Shown piece by piece: positions 17,618 through 31,867 of a stretch of 45,448 nucleotides of DNA. The stretch comes from a virus: IMG/VR virus record IMGVR_UViG_3300032296_000825, positions 1-45,448 of that record; one strand, given 5' to 3'. The notes below the pieces were generated by a model that was given only the letters and a program-made list of their open reading frames with translations, did not search any database and was not told where the DNA came from. How positions within the stretch are numbered: the first letter of the stretch is position 1; each line of letters starts with the position of its first letter. The translations under genes were made by a program, and so were the position numbers.

Positions 17618-18567
17618 TGGATACCATGAACAGAATCGTTATACTAAACACCCCTGAAGTGCCTGTATTTGGTACACATCTTTTCCATGTCAAGAAACTC
17701 TGTGAAGGATTTCGTTGGAATGGTCTTGATGTTGTTGAAGTGAATGCTCTTGATGAACTGAACCAAATCAATCTGTGTGAAAACGACTTCATCTACATAT
17801 CAAACCACATTATAAACGGAACAGATGATCCTATGTTTTGCAGATCAAGTGTCTTGGTAGAAAGACTACTCGGTTTCATTGCGTATAAAAAATGTATTCC
17901 AATACTTTGGTTTTGGCACTCGTTTGTAGATAATCCACTTATGGGGGTTCTTCGTGATCGGTATATCCTAACAGGAGAACACTTTAGATCGAAACCAAAA
18001 TCAGCACCACACATTTTGGCATGGGATGTACAAAACAGAACAAACAACTATGTTCCTTCTACTTTCTCAGCAGCAATACATCCTGATAAGATTGGATCAT
18101 TTTCTAGATCAAATACATTTATGAGCAACTTTGTTGGATGTTCGTATAAGGCAGAGTGGTTAGACTTGTTGATGAAACGCCCTAACGAAAAACATCATGT
18201 GACTATAACCCCTCCTCATATTTCGGAAGAAGACAGAGTAAGCAGTTTTTTGAACTCTGTTACTTCGTTAGGGTTTCACAGTCAAACCAACATAGATAAT
18301 AGTGTGGTCGTAGAGAGAGTCTTTGAAGGATTGGCATATGGAAATGTTGTAGTCTCCGACAATCCTTGTTGCAAAGAAATGACAGATGGTATAATTGAGT
18401 TTGTTGATTCTTATGACTCTCTAGTTGATCTTCTACACAAGTCATGGTATGATAGAGACTATCGAACTAGCAAACAGGTAATGGGCATGGAGTGGTGCAG
18501 ACAACATGGTACATACAAACCTGTTGCTTCTGCCTTTCTTGAGAAAGCAGGTGAAATAAATGGATGA
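17617..18567 (+). CDS. GT-B-like glycosyltransferase
   Basis: A 316-residue protein with an N-terminal Rossmann-type region (RIVILNTPEVPVFGTHLFHVKKL) and a C-terminal donor-binding segment VVERVFEGLAYGNVVVSDN followed by IEFVDSYDSLVDLL, the E-x7-E-like pattern of GT-B enzymes acting on nucleotide sugars. The specific family cannot be set by eye. It lies directly upstream of, and overlaps by 8 bp, the GDP-fucose synthase gene. Confidence 0.65.
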   Translation: MDTMNRIVILNTPEVPVFGTHLFHVKKLCEGFRWNGLDVVEVNALDELNQINLCENDFIYISNHIINGTDDPMFCRSSVLVERLLGFIAYKKCIPILWFWHSFVDNPLMGVLRDRYILTGEHFRSKPKSAPHILAWDVQNRTNNYVPSTFSAAIHPDKIGSFSRSNTFMSNFVGCSYKAEWLDLLMKRPNEKHHVTITPPHISEEDRVSSFLNSVTSLGFHSQTNIDNSVVVERVFEGLAYGNVVVSDNPCCKEMTDGIIEFVDSYDSLVDLLHKSWYDRDYRTSKQVMGMEWCRQHGTYKPVASAFLEKAGEING

Positions 18568-19486
18568 TATGCATGATGTGTTGGTGACAGGAGGCAGCGG
18601 TCTTGTTGGTTCCGCTATTCAAGGAGGGTTGAAACCATCATCAAGAGAACTCAATCTTCTCAACTATAATGACATTGTTAGGTTCATAAAGGATAATGGT
18701 GTAAAGAGAATAATTCATTGTGCTGCTAAAGTCGGTGGTATAAAAGCAAACATGGATTATCTTGCCGATTTCTACTATGAAAACATGATGATGAATACTC
18801 AACTTCTACACGCTGCAAAGGAAACAGGTGTTAGCAAAGTTGTCTCTGTCATGTCTACTTGTATATTCCCCGATGACGCTGTGTATCCTCTGAGGATAGA
18901 ACACATCCATGACGGAGAACCACCACAGTCGCATTATGCCTATTCTTACGCAAAAAGAATGCTTGAAGTTCAATCTAGGGCATATAGAGATCAGTATGGT
19001 TGTAATTTTGTAAATGTCGTTCCATGTAATGTCTACGGGCCTAGAGACAATTACAATCTAAATGATTCTCATGTCATACCTGCTCTTATCCACAAGTTCT
19101 ATTTGGCGAAGAAGAACAACACAAGAATGGAAGTATGGGGGGATGGCAGTCCTCAGAGAGAATTCATCTACTCAAAGGATTTAGCATTCATCTTGGTTGA
19201 AGTTCTGAAGAACTATGACAACAGAAAACCTCTAGTTGTTTCACCTGATGAGTTTGTAAGCATAAAAGATGTAGTCAATCAACTTTGTGATATTTTTGAC
19301 TTTGAAGGTGAAATTATCTACCAAGGTCAGAAGATGAACGGTCAGATCAAAAAACCATCAGATAATACTCAAATGAAAAAGTTCTTGATGGGTTATTGTC
19401 CCGACTTTAAGTTCACAGATTTTACAACTGGGTTGAACGAAAGCACCGAGTGGTTTCAGAACAATTATGAAAGAGCGAGAAAGTAA
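18560..19486 (+). CDS. fcl: GDP-L-fucose synthase (GDP-4-keto-6-deoxymannose epimerase/reductase)
   Basis: A 308-residue extended SDR enzyme: VTGGSGLVGSAIQ (about 8-20), the family-typical HCAAKVGGIKANM, serine strand MSTCIFPD and catalytic Y-S-Y-A-K. The stretch VYGPRDNYNLNDSHVIPALI is characteristic of Fcl/WcaG. It makes GDP-L-fucose from the Gmd product with NADPH. The partner Gmd gene is 8.5 kb downstream (27999-29012). A ribosome site AGGTGA precedes the ATG. Confidence 0.92.
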   Translation: MDDMHDVLVTGGSGLVGSAIQGGLKPSSRELNLLNYNDIVRFIKDNGVKRIIHCAAKVGGIKANMDYLADFYYENMMMNTQLLHAAKETGVSKVVSVMSTCIFPDDAVYPLRIEHIHDGEPPQSHYAYSYAKRMLEVQSRAYRDQYGCNFVNVVPCNVYGPRDNYNLNDSHVIPALIHKFYLAKKNNTRMEVWGDGSPQREFIYSKDLAFILVEVLKNYDNRKPLVVSPDEFVSIKDVVNQLCDIFDFEGEIIYQGQKMNGQIKKPSDNTQMKKFLMGYCPDFKFTDFTTGLNESTEWFQNNYERARK

Positions 19487-20037
19487 TGATTTCTTATTCA
19501 CAACCGGGAACAAAACAAGACCTATGGGTGCTTGAAAAACTCAACAACAAGGCAAATGGAATTTTCATAGACATCGGATGTGCTACTCCTTTTTATATAA
19601 GCAATACTGCTCTTTTGGAGAAGCAATATGGTTGGAGAGGACTTGCTTTTGATATTGATTTTGGTAATACAGACTATAAAAACTCTAATCATAATCCATA
19701 CAGAGGAACTGAATATAATGAGTGGAGTACAAGAACTAAAACAAAAACTTATGAGGGGGATGCGACACAGCATGACTATGCTAAAATTTTCGAAGAAAAC
19801 AATATTCCTTCGATTGTTGACTACCTCTCAATTGATCTAGAACCACCTGAAGTCACTCTAGAAGCGTTTAAGAAACTCCCCCACGACAAGTACAAGTTCA
19901 GAACCATAACATACGAACATGACTCGTATAGGAGATCAGAGGAATGGTTGCTTGAGACTAGAAGGGTTGTAACAAGTTATGGTTACATCCTCGCTGAAAC
20001 TAGAGAACAAGATGATTTTTATCTATGGAAGGAATAA
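19486..20037 (+). CDS. FkbM-like methyltransferase
   Basis: A 183-residue protein with a SAM-binding-like start GIFIDIGCATPFYISNTALLEK and an acidic strand VDYLSIDLEPPEVTLEAFKKL, which follows the FkbM pattern (D-Y-L-S-I-D-x-E). It lacks a longer C-terminal domain. FkbM-type enzymes O-methylate sugars. It overlaps the GDP-fucose synthase gene by one base. A role capping or decorating glycans made by the surrounding enzymes is inferred. Confidence 0.7.
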   Translation: MISYSQPGTKQDLWVLEKLNNKANGIFIDIGCATPFYISNTALLEKQYGWRGLAFDIDFGNTDYKNSNHNPYRGTEYNEWSTRTKTKTYEGDATQHDYAKIFEENNIPSIVDYLSIDLEPPEVTLEAFKKLPHDKYKFRTITYEHDSYRRSEEWLLETRRVVTSYGYILAETREQDDFYLWKE

Positions 20038-20041
20038 CTAG

Positions 20042-20674
20042 ATGCTAATTGATGTTTATAAGATTTTTAGACAAGAAGGTATAACTGTAAACGGTGTCAT
20101 TCATGTAGGTGGTCATCGTGGTGAAGAATACGATGGGTATATAGATCACGGTATCACCGATATGGTTTTCTTTGAACCCTCAAAAAGAAGTTACTCTTTC
20201 ATGGAAAATAAAATAGGAAAGGGAAATCCAAGAGTTAAATTGTACAATTTTGCATTGGGTTCATCTGAAGGATCGGTTAAACTTTTTGCGTCCACAGATC
20301 ACTCTGCTTGTAGTTCCATATTAGAACCGTCTTATTGCCTAGAGCAATATCCACAAATCATTTTTGATACTATCGAAGATGATATCAGTATGCGAACCCT
20401 AGACTCATTCTGTGATTCAGGAGAGTTGAACCCACAAGACTATCAATTCATCAATATTGATGTTCAGGGTTATGAACTTGAAGTTCTCAAGGGTTCTTCT
20501 AAATTCCTAGAACACGCCAAAGTAATACTAGCGGAGGTTAACAATAGAGAGGTCTATAAAGGTTGCCCTATGGTTGGCGATATTGACGACTATTTGTCTA
20601 GTTATGGTTTTGTCAGGATCGCGGAAGATTGGTCGGGTGTGTCTTGGGGAGATGCCCTCTATCTCAAGAGATAA
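20042..20674 (+). CDS. FkbM-family methyltransferase
   Basis: A 210-residue protein with clearer FkbM features: VNGVIHVGGHRGEE (SAM loop, about 17-30), MVFFEPSKRSY, NFALGSSEGSVKLF and FINIDVQGYELEVLKGS. The last motif (N-I-D-V-Q-G-Y-E-L) is the FkbM hallmark. It is the second of two adjacent methyltransferases, not a duplicate by sequence. It lies at the end of the glycan block, just before the late-promoter-like octamer. Confidence 0.85.
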   Translation: MLIDVYKIFRQEGITVNGVIHVGGHRGEEYDGYIDHGITDMVFFEPSKRSYSFMENKIGKGNPRVKLYNFALGSSEGSVKLFASTDHSACSSILEPSYCLEQYPQIIFDTIEDDISMRTLDSFCDSGELNPQDYQFINIDVQGYELEVLKGSSKFLEHAKVILAEVNNREVYKGCPMVGDIDDYLSSYGFVRIAEDWSGVSWGDALYLKR

Positions 20675-20677
20675 ATA
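20670..20677 (+). promoter_or_regulatory. Candidate late promoter GATAAATA before the fibre operon
   Basis: GATAAATA differs from the T4 late -10 (TATAAATA) only at the first base. It lies 27 bases before the ATG at 20705 and starts a run of four genes (glycosyltransferase and three virion genes) expected to be late. gp55 in this window would be the reader. The same octamer occurs at 24861-24868 (+) and 44906-44913 (-). Confidence 0.5.
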
Positions 20678-20704
20678 GTAGGACACTTTGTCATGGAGAA
20701 AAAT

Positions 20705-22063
20705 ATGAGCAGACCAACCGTTACACTATGCATGATCGTGAAGAATGAGTCGCACATCATTCACGAATCTCTTCAGTCGATGCTTCCATACATTGACCGC
20801 TACGACATCTCGGACACGGGATCAACTGACAACACCAAGGAAATCATCAAGGAATTTTTCGCCAAGCATAATATTCCCGGCGAAGTCCATGACATTCCTT
20901 GGGAGGGATTCGGTAAATCTAGAACTAGATCACTACGCAACTGCGATGGCAAGGCAGATTATGCATGGGTGATCGACGCAGACGACAGAATGACGGGTGA
21001 TTTCAAGTTTCCTCCCCAGTTCGGTGAACATTGGGCATACTCAATCAAGATTCACCGTGGAGACTTTGAGTGGTGGAGAAATCAAATCTTCAAGACGGGA
21101 GTGGGTTGGGAGTATGTCGGTGTTCTCCATGAATACGCCAACTGCCCATCAATTGAAGCAGCACAGAAGGAGCAAGGAAGATTTCTTACTGCTCGTCTTG
21201 ATGGCAACTATGCTCTTGATGCGCGAACAATGGGTGCAAGAACTAAAGAGTTCGAAACACCTGAAGGTCAACAGGAAATCCCAGGCCAGGAGTCATGGAG
21301 AAAGAAGTATCTCAAGGATGCAGAGACGATCCTTGACTGCCTTACCAATCCTGATAATCCAAACTACGAACCGAACAACCATCGCTACTTTTTCTATCTT
21401 GCACAGTCCTATTTTGATGGTGGTGACTACAAGAATGCAAAGGAATGGTATACCAAGAGAGCAGAACTTGGTGGTTGGGAAGAGGAGCAATGGTATTCGG
21501 TTCTCCGTGTCGCCATGTGCATGAGCAACCTCGGAGAGAGGTGGCAGGATGTTCAGGATGTCTTCCTACAGGCATGGAACCTTCGTCCCACTCGCGTCGA
21601 ACCTCTCTATAACTTGGCACGAATTCACCGCATGAACGGTAATCCGCGTCTAGGTTATCTTTTTGCCAAGATGGGTTGTACCATCTCTTTCCCAAGACAA
21701 GATGTTCTATTCGTAGCGAAAGACTTGTACTCATGGCAAATCTATGATGAACTAGCATCAACGGCGTGGTACGCTGGTGATATGCAAGCGGGTCTTGCTG
21801 CCTCCAATAAACTCCTATCCGAGAAACTATATCCACAAGAGCAAGGTGAACGGATTATGAACAATTGGAAGAATTATGTCAAATGGCATGAGGAGCAAGA
21901 GAAGGCGAAGCAAGAACACGAACAACGAATGTTGCAACAGAAGATTGCTGTCGAGCAAAGGTCATCAGAACAGTCCGAAACGAGAGAGAAGTCAAATCTC
22001 CTAAATAAGAAGAAGAAGGAGAGAGACAGAGCGAAGAAAGCACGAAAACTCTCCCGTCGCTAG
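20705..22063 (+). CDS. GT2 glycosyltransferase with TPR-like C-terminal part
   Basis: About 452 residues. An N-terminal GT2 domain has VTLCMIVKNESHIIHES, DISDTGSTDNTKEI and the metal motif VIDADDRMTG. A helical TPR-like region follows (YFFYLAQSYFDGGDYKNAKEWYTKRAEL, read in two parts), then a charged coiled-coil tail (about 400-450) rich in Gln, Glu and Lys. The start is placed at 20705 because GGAGA (20695-20699) is 5 nt upstream; 20693 is the alternative. GT2-TPR proteins include peptide/protein glycosyltransferases (SunS type), so a protein acceptor is plausible. It is transcriptionally joined to the fibre genes. Confidence 0.85.
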   Translation: MSRPTVTLCMIVKNESHIIHESLQSMLPYIDRYDISDTGSTDNTKEIIKEFFAKHNIPGEVHDIPWEGFGKSRTRSLRNCDGKADYAWVIDADDRMTGDFKFPPQFGEHWAYSIKIHRGDFEWWRNQIFKTGVGWEYVGVLHEYANCPSIEAAQKEQGRFLTARLDGNYALDARTMGARTKEFETPEGQQEIPGQESWRKKYLKDAETILDCLTNPDNPNYEPNNHRYFFYLAQSYFDGGDYKNAKEWYTKRAELGGWEEEQWYSVLRVAMCMSNLGERWQDVQDVFLQAWNLRPTRVEPLYNLARIHRMNGNPRLGYLFAKMGCTISFPRQDVLFVAKDLYSWQIYDELASTAWYAGDMQAGLAASNKLLSEKLYPQEQGERIMNNWKNYVKWHEEQEKAKQEHEQRMLQQKIAVEQRSSEQSETREKSNLLNKKKKERDRAKKARKLSRR

Positions 22064-22072
22064 GAGACAACC

Positions 22073-27350
<5,278 letters not shown>

Positions 27351-27351
27351 A

Positions 27352-27495
27352 ATGATTGATGATATTATCTTTCATAGCAACTACTTTTTCCTAGAACTTC
27401 CAATATACAGTTCGGGAACAATCTCTCGCATAGAAGCACAGAGTGAATACTTTGTTGTTAGATTGGCGTTGCCTGAGAGAATCAGCATATCATAA
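27352..27495 (+). CDS. Possible 47-aa small protein
   Basis: A short frame starting two bases after the preceding stop: MIDDIIFHSNYFFLELPI followed by YSSGTISRIEAQSEYFVV and RLALPERISIS. No good ribosome site is visible. It lies in the longest gap of the plus-strand region (27351-27564), and its tail ends 15 bases before the dUTPase promoter. It may be translated by coupling. A reverse-strand frame also crosses this gap; the plus-strand one agrees with neighbouring orientation. Confidence 0.35.
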   Translation: MIDDIIFHSNYFFLELPIYSSGTISRIEAQSEYFVVRLALPERISIS

Positions 27496-27510
27496 TCATC
27501 GTACTTTTGC

Positions 27511-27539
27511 TTGACACAAGATACATACTGGTGTATATT
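27511..27539 (+). promoter_or_regulatory. Strong sigma-70-type promoter before dUTPase
   Basis: TTGACA (27511-27516), a 17-bp spacer and TATATT (27534-27539), with TG directly before the -10. This is the best host-type promoter in the window. It would start transcription about 20 bases before the dUTPase GTG (27565). It probably marks early expression of dUTPase-gmd-Nmad1-43 separately from the late fibre operon upstream. Confidence 0.75.
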
Positions 27540-27564
27540 ACTCCATATCCAACAGGAGAACATA

Positions 27565-27999
27565 GTGAACTTTTACAGAATGCGATCAAATGCGATTGCG
27601 CCAACTCGCGCAACAAAGGGTTCTGCTTGCTACGATCTTTATGCTTGCATTGACCACCCAATCACACTAGGCCCAAACTCAAAGTATGCCATCCCCACGG
27701 GAATCATTCTTGAAATTCCCGAGGGTCATGTCGTGAAGGTATACGCAAGATCAAGCGTGGGTTTCAAGCGTGATCTAGTTCTTTGCAATTCAGTCGGAAT
27801 AATCGACCACGATTACCGCAATGAACTCATGCTTCTTTTCAGAAATGTGGGTTACAATCCCGTGACAATTGAAGACGGAGAACGACTCGCACAAATGATG
27901 CTTGAGAAGGTTCTCTCATATGAAATGATTGAAGTCACCGAACAACCCAAGATGGTAGAATCTCGCTCGGGTGGAATCGGAAGTACAGGAGTTAGATAA
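27565..27999 (+). CDS. dut: dUTP diphosphatase (trimeric dUTPase)
   Basis: A 144-residue protein starting at GTG 27565 with AGGAGA (27554-27559) five bases upstream. The longer open frame starts at the TTG inside the -35 box and is not plausible. The family motifs are in order: motif I near SACYDLYA, motif II YARSSVG, motif III GIIDHDYRNEL, motif IV GERLAQMML and motif V SRSGGIGSTG. The usual Phe of motif V is Ile here. It hydrolyses dUTP to dUMP, feeding ThyX and keeping uracil out of DNA. The stop overlaps gmd (TAATG). Confidence 0.93.
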   Translation: MNFYRMRSNAIAPTRATKGSACYDLYACIDHPITLGPNSKYAIPTGIILEIPEGHVVKVYARSSVGFKRDLVLCNSVGIIDHDYRNELMLLFRNVGYNPVTIEDGERLAQMMLEKVLSYEMIEVTEQPKMVESRSGGIGSTGVR

Positions 28000-29012
28000 T
28001 GGCAGAAACATTTAGTAAGAAAGTCGCTATGATTAGCGGCGTTTGTGGTCAAGACGGTTCGTATTTGGCAGAACTCCTTCTAAAGAAAGGATACCTTGTA
28101 ATCGGACTTAAACGAAGAACATCGCTTATCAATACAGATCGTATTGACCACTTGGTTCCAGTAGAGTCCAATAGATCATTTATCTTGGAGTACCACGATC
28201 TAAATGATTCTGTTTCTACATGGAGACTCATCAACAAGTATAAACCCGATGAGGTTTACAACCTTGCTGCACAGTCCCATGTTCGTGTATCATTTGATGT
28301 ACCTGAAGACACCATCAACGGCATCACGATTGGTACTCTACATTTTCTAGAAGCGATCAGGAATATCGTACCACATTGCAAGTTCTATCAGGCATCCTCT
28401 TCCGAGATGTATGGCGACGCTCCATGCCCCGAGACAGGGTACACAGAACAATCTACGATGACTCCTGCCTCCCCATATGCGTGTGCCAAGTTATTCGCAC
28501 ACAATCTTGTTCGAAACTATAGACATTCATATGGACTCCGCGCATCTTCAGGTATTCTATTCAACCATGAGTCTCCACGCAGAGGAGAGACTTTCGTCAC
28601 ACGAAAGATCACAATCGCTGCTGCAAAGATCAAGTTGGGTCTTCAGAGAAAAATGTTCTTGGGCAACATGGATGCATATAGAGATTGGGGTTTTGCGGGT
28701 GATTATGTCGAGGCAATGTGGAAAATGCTTCAGCAAAAGAAAGCAGATGATTATGTAATCTCAACAGGAACCACGACATCGGTTCGCGACTTCCTTAACA
28801 AAGTATTTGATATCGCAGGTCTTGGCGATCCGATGAAGTATGTTGAGATTGATCCTAGACTCTACAGACCACATGAGGTTCCTTACCTTTTGGGTGACTC
28901 ATCGAAGGCACAAAAGATTCTTGGATGGAAACCAAAGACAGACATTGACTCTCTCGCAGAGATGATGTATACTTCTGACTACGAGGCAGTTTCCAAAGGA
29001 GAAATAGTATGA
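27999..29012 (+). CDS. gmd: GDP-mannose 4,6-dehydratase
   Basis: A 337-residue extended SDR enzyme: ISGVCGQDGSYLAELLL (GxxGxDGxYL, typical of Gmd, about 13-29), LGLKRR-like RRTS, YNLAAQSHVRVSFDVPE, ASSSEMYGD, catalytic Y-A-C-A-K and NHESPRRGETFVTRKI. It converts GDP-mannose to GDP-4-keto-6-deoxymannose, the substrate of the GDP-fucose synthase encoded at 18560-19486. It lies in the dUTPase transcription unit and overlaps both neighbours. Confidence 0.95.
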   Translation: MAETFSKKVAMISGVCGQDGSYLAELLLKKGYLVIGLKRRTSLINTDRIDHLVPVESNRSFILEYHDLNDSVSTWRLINKYKPDEVYNLAAQSHVRVSFDVPEDTINGITIGTLHFLEAIRNIVPHCKFYQASSSEMYGDAPCPETGYTEQSTMTPASPYACAKLFAHNLVRNYRHSYGLRASSGILFNHESPRRGETFVTRKITIAAAKIKLGLQRKMFLGNMDAYRDWGFAGDYVEAMWKMLQQKKADDYVISTGTTTSVRDFLNKVFDIAGLGDPMKYVEIDPRLYRPHEVPYLLGDSSKAQKILGWKPKTDIDSLAEMMYTSDYEAVSKGEIV

Positions 29013-29347
29013 CGAGAGATGAACTACTACAGAGACACGAAAAGTTGTGCAAGGAAGCGCGTGATCTGATGAATCTCAAGAATAGAGATTACGCGGGAAA
29101 TGAGGGCATCGAACCATTCGCAAACTTTACCCGAGTTGAAGCGATGGGTATTTGTTCCACAGAACAGGGATTTATGACACGAATCACCGACAAGATGAGT
29201 CGTCTTTCTTCATTCCTTCGTGCGGGTAAAATGTCCGTCAAGGATGAGAGTTTCAGAGACACCGTTGTTGATGTAATCAACTATATGGTTCTCCTTGAGT
29301 CGTATCTAGCAGACAAGGCACAAAAGTCTCAAACCAAGGGACAGTAA
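29009..29347 (+). CDS. Nucleotide modification associated domain 1-like protein (Nmad1/DUF1599)
   Basis: A 112-residue all-helical protein matching the Nmad1/DUF1599 family by LMNLKNRDYAG, PFANFTRVE, ITDKMSRLSSFL and the end DTVVDVINYMVLLESYL. The acidic E/D positions resemble all-alpha NTP pyrophosphatases. The family is linked to phage base-modification or nucleotide-pool loci. Position directly before the DNA polymerase fits a dNTP role. An AGGAG precedes the ATG. The substrate is unknown. Confidence 0.75.
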   Translation: MTRDELLQRHEKLCKEARDLMNLKNRDYAGNEGIEPFANFTRVEAMGICSTEQGFMTRITDKMSRLSSFLRAGKMSVKDESFRDTVVDVINYMVLLESYLADKAQKSQTKGQ

Positions 29348-31867
29348 ATGAGTTTCTACACAAGTGTAGCGACACACGGGAACCGTGTGCTATATCGCGG
29401 TTACAAGAACGGCGAGAGAGTACATGAAAGTGTGGATTACATTCCAACCCTCTTTGTCAATGCAACAGAGAAGACGCGATTCAAGACCTTGGACGGTAAG
29501 TATGTCGAACCGTTCAGGCCAGGTTCCATCCGAGATTGCAAAGACTTTATCGAAGAGTATGATGGAGTCGCGGGTTTCTCCATCTATGGAAACAGCGACT
29601 TTGTGTATCAGTTTATCGGTGATCTTTATCCCGAAGATGTTGAGTATGATACCACATCAATTCGTGTGGCATTTCTAGACATTGAAACCACCTGTGAGCA
29701 GGGGTTTCCTAATGTAGACAATCCAGTTGAGAAAATCATCGCCATCACCCTCAAGGTAGGAAACAGAGCGATCTGCTATGGTATCGGTGACTTTTCCATT
29801 GATGATGAAGGTGTGGAATGCAAGGTGTACACGGACGAGGAGACTCTTCTTCTAGACTTCCTTGAAGATTGGAAGCGTCTCGACCCTGATATTGTCACAG
29901 GATGGAATGTAAAGTTCTTCGACATTCCTTATCTCTACACTCGTATCACTAATCTAATGGGTGAGAAGGTCGCAAGGAAACTCTCCCCTTGGGCAAGTGT
30001 TCGCGAACACAAGGTTCACACCAAGCACGGTGAGCGTAGTGCATATGATCTCATCGGAGTGGCGACACTAGATTACCTCGACCTGTACAAGACATTTACA
30101 TATGTCAATCAAGAGTCGTACAAGTTGGATCATATTGCATTGGTCGAACTTGGAGAAACTAAGTTGTCTTACGACGAGTACGATAGCATCTCCGACTTTT
30201 ACACCAAGAACTTTCAGAAGTTCATGGAGTACAACTACAAGGATACCATCCTCATCGAAAAACTTGAGAACAAGATGAAACTATTGGAACTCGCCCTCGC
30301 TCTCGCGTTTACTGCGAAGGTGAACTTTGTCGATGTCTTCTCACAAGTTCGAACATGGGATCAAATCATTTATCATCATCTAAGAAACAAAGACATCGTT
30401 ATCCCCCTAAAGAGGAGGAACAAGAGCAAGGACGAGCAAATCATTGGTGCATTTGTCAAGGAACCAATTGTCGGAAAGCATGATTGGGTTGTATCTTTTG
30501 ACTTGAACAGTCTATACCCACATCTCATAATGCAATACAATATCAGTCCCGAGACAAAGATAAATGTATCAGACAATGATCGCTTTGGAATTGGGCCTGA
30601 CAACATTCTCAAGAAGTATCCTAATAATTGGCAGAAGGCACACGCCAAACTTGAAAATCTCAAGGACAAGGGGTATGCGGTTGCCGCGAATGGGAGTTGT
30701 TATCGAAAGGATGTCGAAGGGTTTCTACCTGAACTCATGCGTCGAATGTATGATGAGCGCAAGATGTTCAAAAAGAAGATGATCGAAGCACAGAAGGCGA
30801 AGGAGAAGAATCCAAATGATAAATCCATCGACTTTGAAATCGCAAAATATCACAACTTCCAACTAGTTCGTAAGATTCAATTGAACTCTGCCTATGGAGC
30901 AATCGCAAACCAATACTTCCGATATTATGATAGGGATATGGCAGAGGCGATTACCTGTTCAGGTCAATTGGCAATTCAATGGATTGCCAACCGACTCAAT
31001 GAGTATCTAAATAAGACAGTTGGAACAGAGAACTATGACTATGTGGTTGCATCCGATACGGACAGCGTTTATCTCCGTCTCGGAAATCTTGTTGACAAAG
31101 TATCTCTTTCCTCTGCTCCCAAGCAAAAAGTGGTTGATTTCTTAGACAAGTCGGGAAAGGATATCATCATTCCCTTCATCAAGAAGCAGTTCACAGAACT
31201 AGCAGACCTAATGAATGCGTATGAGAACAAGATGGTGATGGAGCGGGAAGTCATCGCAGACAAGGGCATTTGGACTGCCAAGAAGCGGTATATGCTCAAT
31301 GTGTATGATTCCGAAGGGGTTCGCTACACAACACCCAAGTTGAAGATCATGGGTATCGAAACTACCCGATCATCTACACCCAATATCGTCCGTTCGAAAC
31401 TGAAAGATGCGATTCGCATCATTATGACGGGAACCGAAGATCAACTGATTGACTTCGTGACCTCCTTCAAGAAGGAGTTTAACGGTCTTGATGTATCCGA
31501 GATCGCGTTCCCTCGCGGTTGCAACAACCTGAATGACTATCGCGATCCCGTGTCCATTTGGAGGAAGTCCACACCAATCGCGGTGAAGGGTGCGTTGGTA
31601 TACAATCATCTGCTCAAGAAGTGGAATCTCACGAACAAGTATGTCGAAATCCAAGAGGGCGACAAGATCAAGTTCGTGAACCTCAAGGTACAGAATCCAT
31701 ATGGGTGCAATGTCATTTCATTTCCCGGAGCAGTTCCGAAGGAGTTTGAACTTGAGAAGTATGTCGATGTGAACAAGCAGTTTGAGACTGCATTCCTTGA
31801 ACCACTCAAGGTGATTCTTGGTCACATCGGTTGGCACTACGAAAGGAGGAATATGTTGTTCCTATGA
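29348..31867 (+). CDS. 43: DNA polymerase, family B (gp43)
   Basis: An 839-residue replicative polymerase (T4: 898 aa). The exonuclease domain has DIETT (111-115) and WNVKFFDIPYL. Polymerase motif A is FDLNSLYPHLI (D385), motif B is KIQLNSAYGAIANQ and motif C is DTDS (D570, D572). The C-terminus ends NMLFL, an aromatic/hydrophobic tail compatible with clamp binding. No intein or frameshift was seen. The last 4 bp overlap the next small gene. Confidence 0.97.
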   Translation: MSFYTSVATHGNRVLYRGYKNGERVHESVDYIPTLFVNATEKTRFKTLDGKYVEPFRPGSIRDCKDFIEEYDGVAGFSIYGNSDFVYQFIGDLYPEDVEYDTTSIRVAFLDIETTCEQGFPNVDNPVEKIIAITLKVGNRAICYGIGDFSIDDEGVECKVYTDEETLLLDFLEDWKRLDPDIVTGWNVKFFDIPYLYTRITNLMGEKVARKLSPWASVREHKVHTKHGERSAYDLIGVATLDYLDLYKTFTYVNQESYKLDHIALVELGETKLSYDEYDSISDFYTKNFQKFMEYNYKDTILIEKLENKMKLLELALALAFTAKVNFVDVFSQVRTWDQIIYHHLRNKDIVIPLKRRNKSKDEQIIGAFVKEPIVGKHDWVVSFDLNSLYPHLIMQYNISPETKINVSDNDRFGIGPDNILKKYPNNWQKAHAKLENLKDKGYAVAANGSCYRKDVEGFLPELMRRMYDERKMFKKKMIEAQKAKEKNPNDKSIDFEIAKYHNFQLVRKIQLNSAYGAIANQYFRYYDRDMAEAITCSGQLAIQWIANRLNEYLNKTVGTENYDYVVASDTDSVYLRLGNLVDKVSLSSAPKQKVVDFLDKSGKDIIIPFIKKQFTELADLMNAYENKMVMEREVIADKGIWTAKKRYMLNVYDSEGVRYTTPKLKIMGIETTRSSTPNIVRSKLKDAIRIIMTGTEDQLIDFVTSFKKEFNGLDVSEIAFPRGCNNLNDYRDPVSIWRKSTPIAVKGALVYNHLLKKWNLTNKYVEIQEGDKIKFVNLKVQNPYGCNVISFPGAVPKEFELEKYVDVNKQFETAFLEPLKVILGHIGWHYERRNMLFL

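Noticed and set aside
27381-27563. Reverse-strand 60-codon frame across the gap before dUTPase
   Set aside because: It runs through the strong plus-strand promoter, is opposite to neighbours and has no convincing ribosome site. The 47-codon plus-strand frame is a somewhat better, still weak, candidate.
27511-27564. Longer dUTPase starting at TTG 27511
   Set aside because: The TTG is the -35 element of a near-consensus promoter, and the GTG at 27565 has a good ribosome site and gives the normal family length.
29348-31867. Intein or split in the DNA polymerase
   Set aside because: Motifs A, B and C are contiguous in one frame of normal length, with no inserted splicing-type block.
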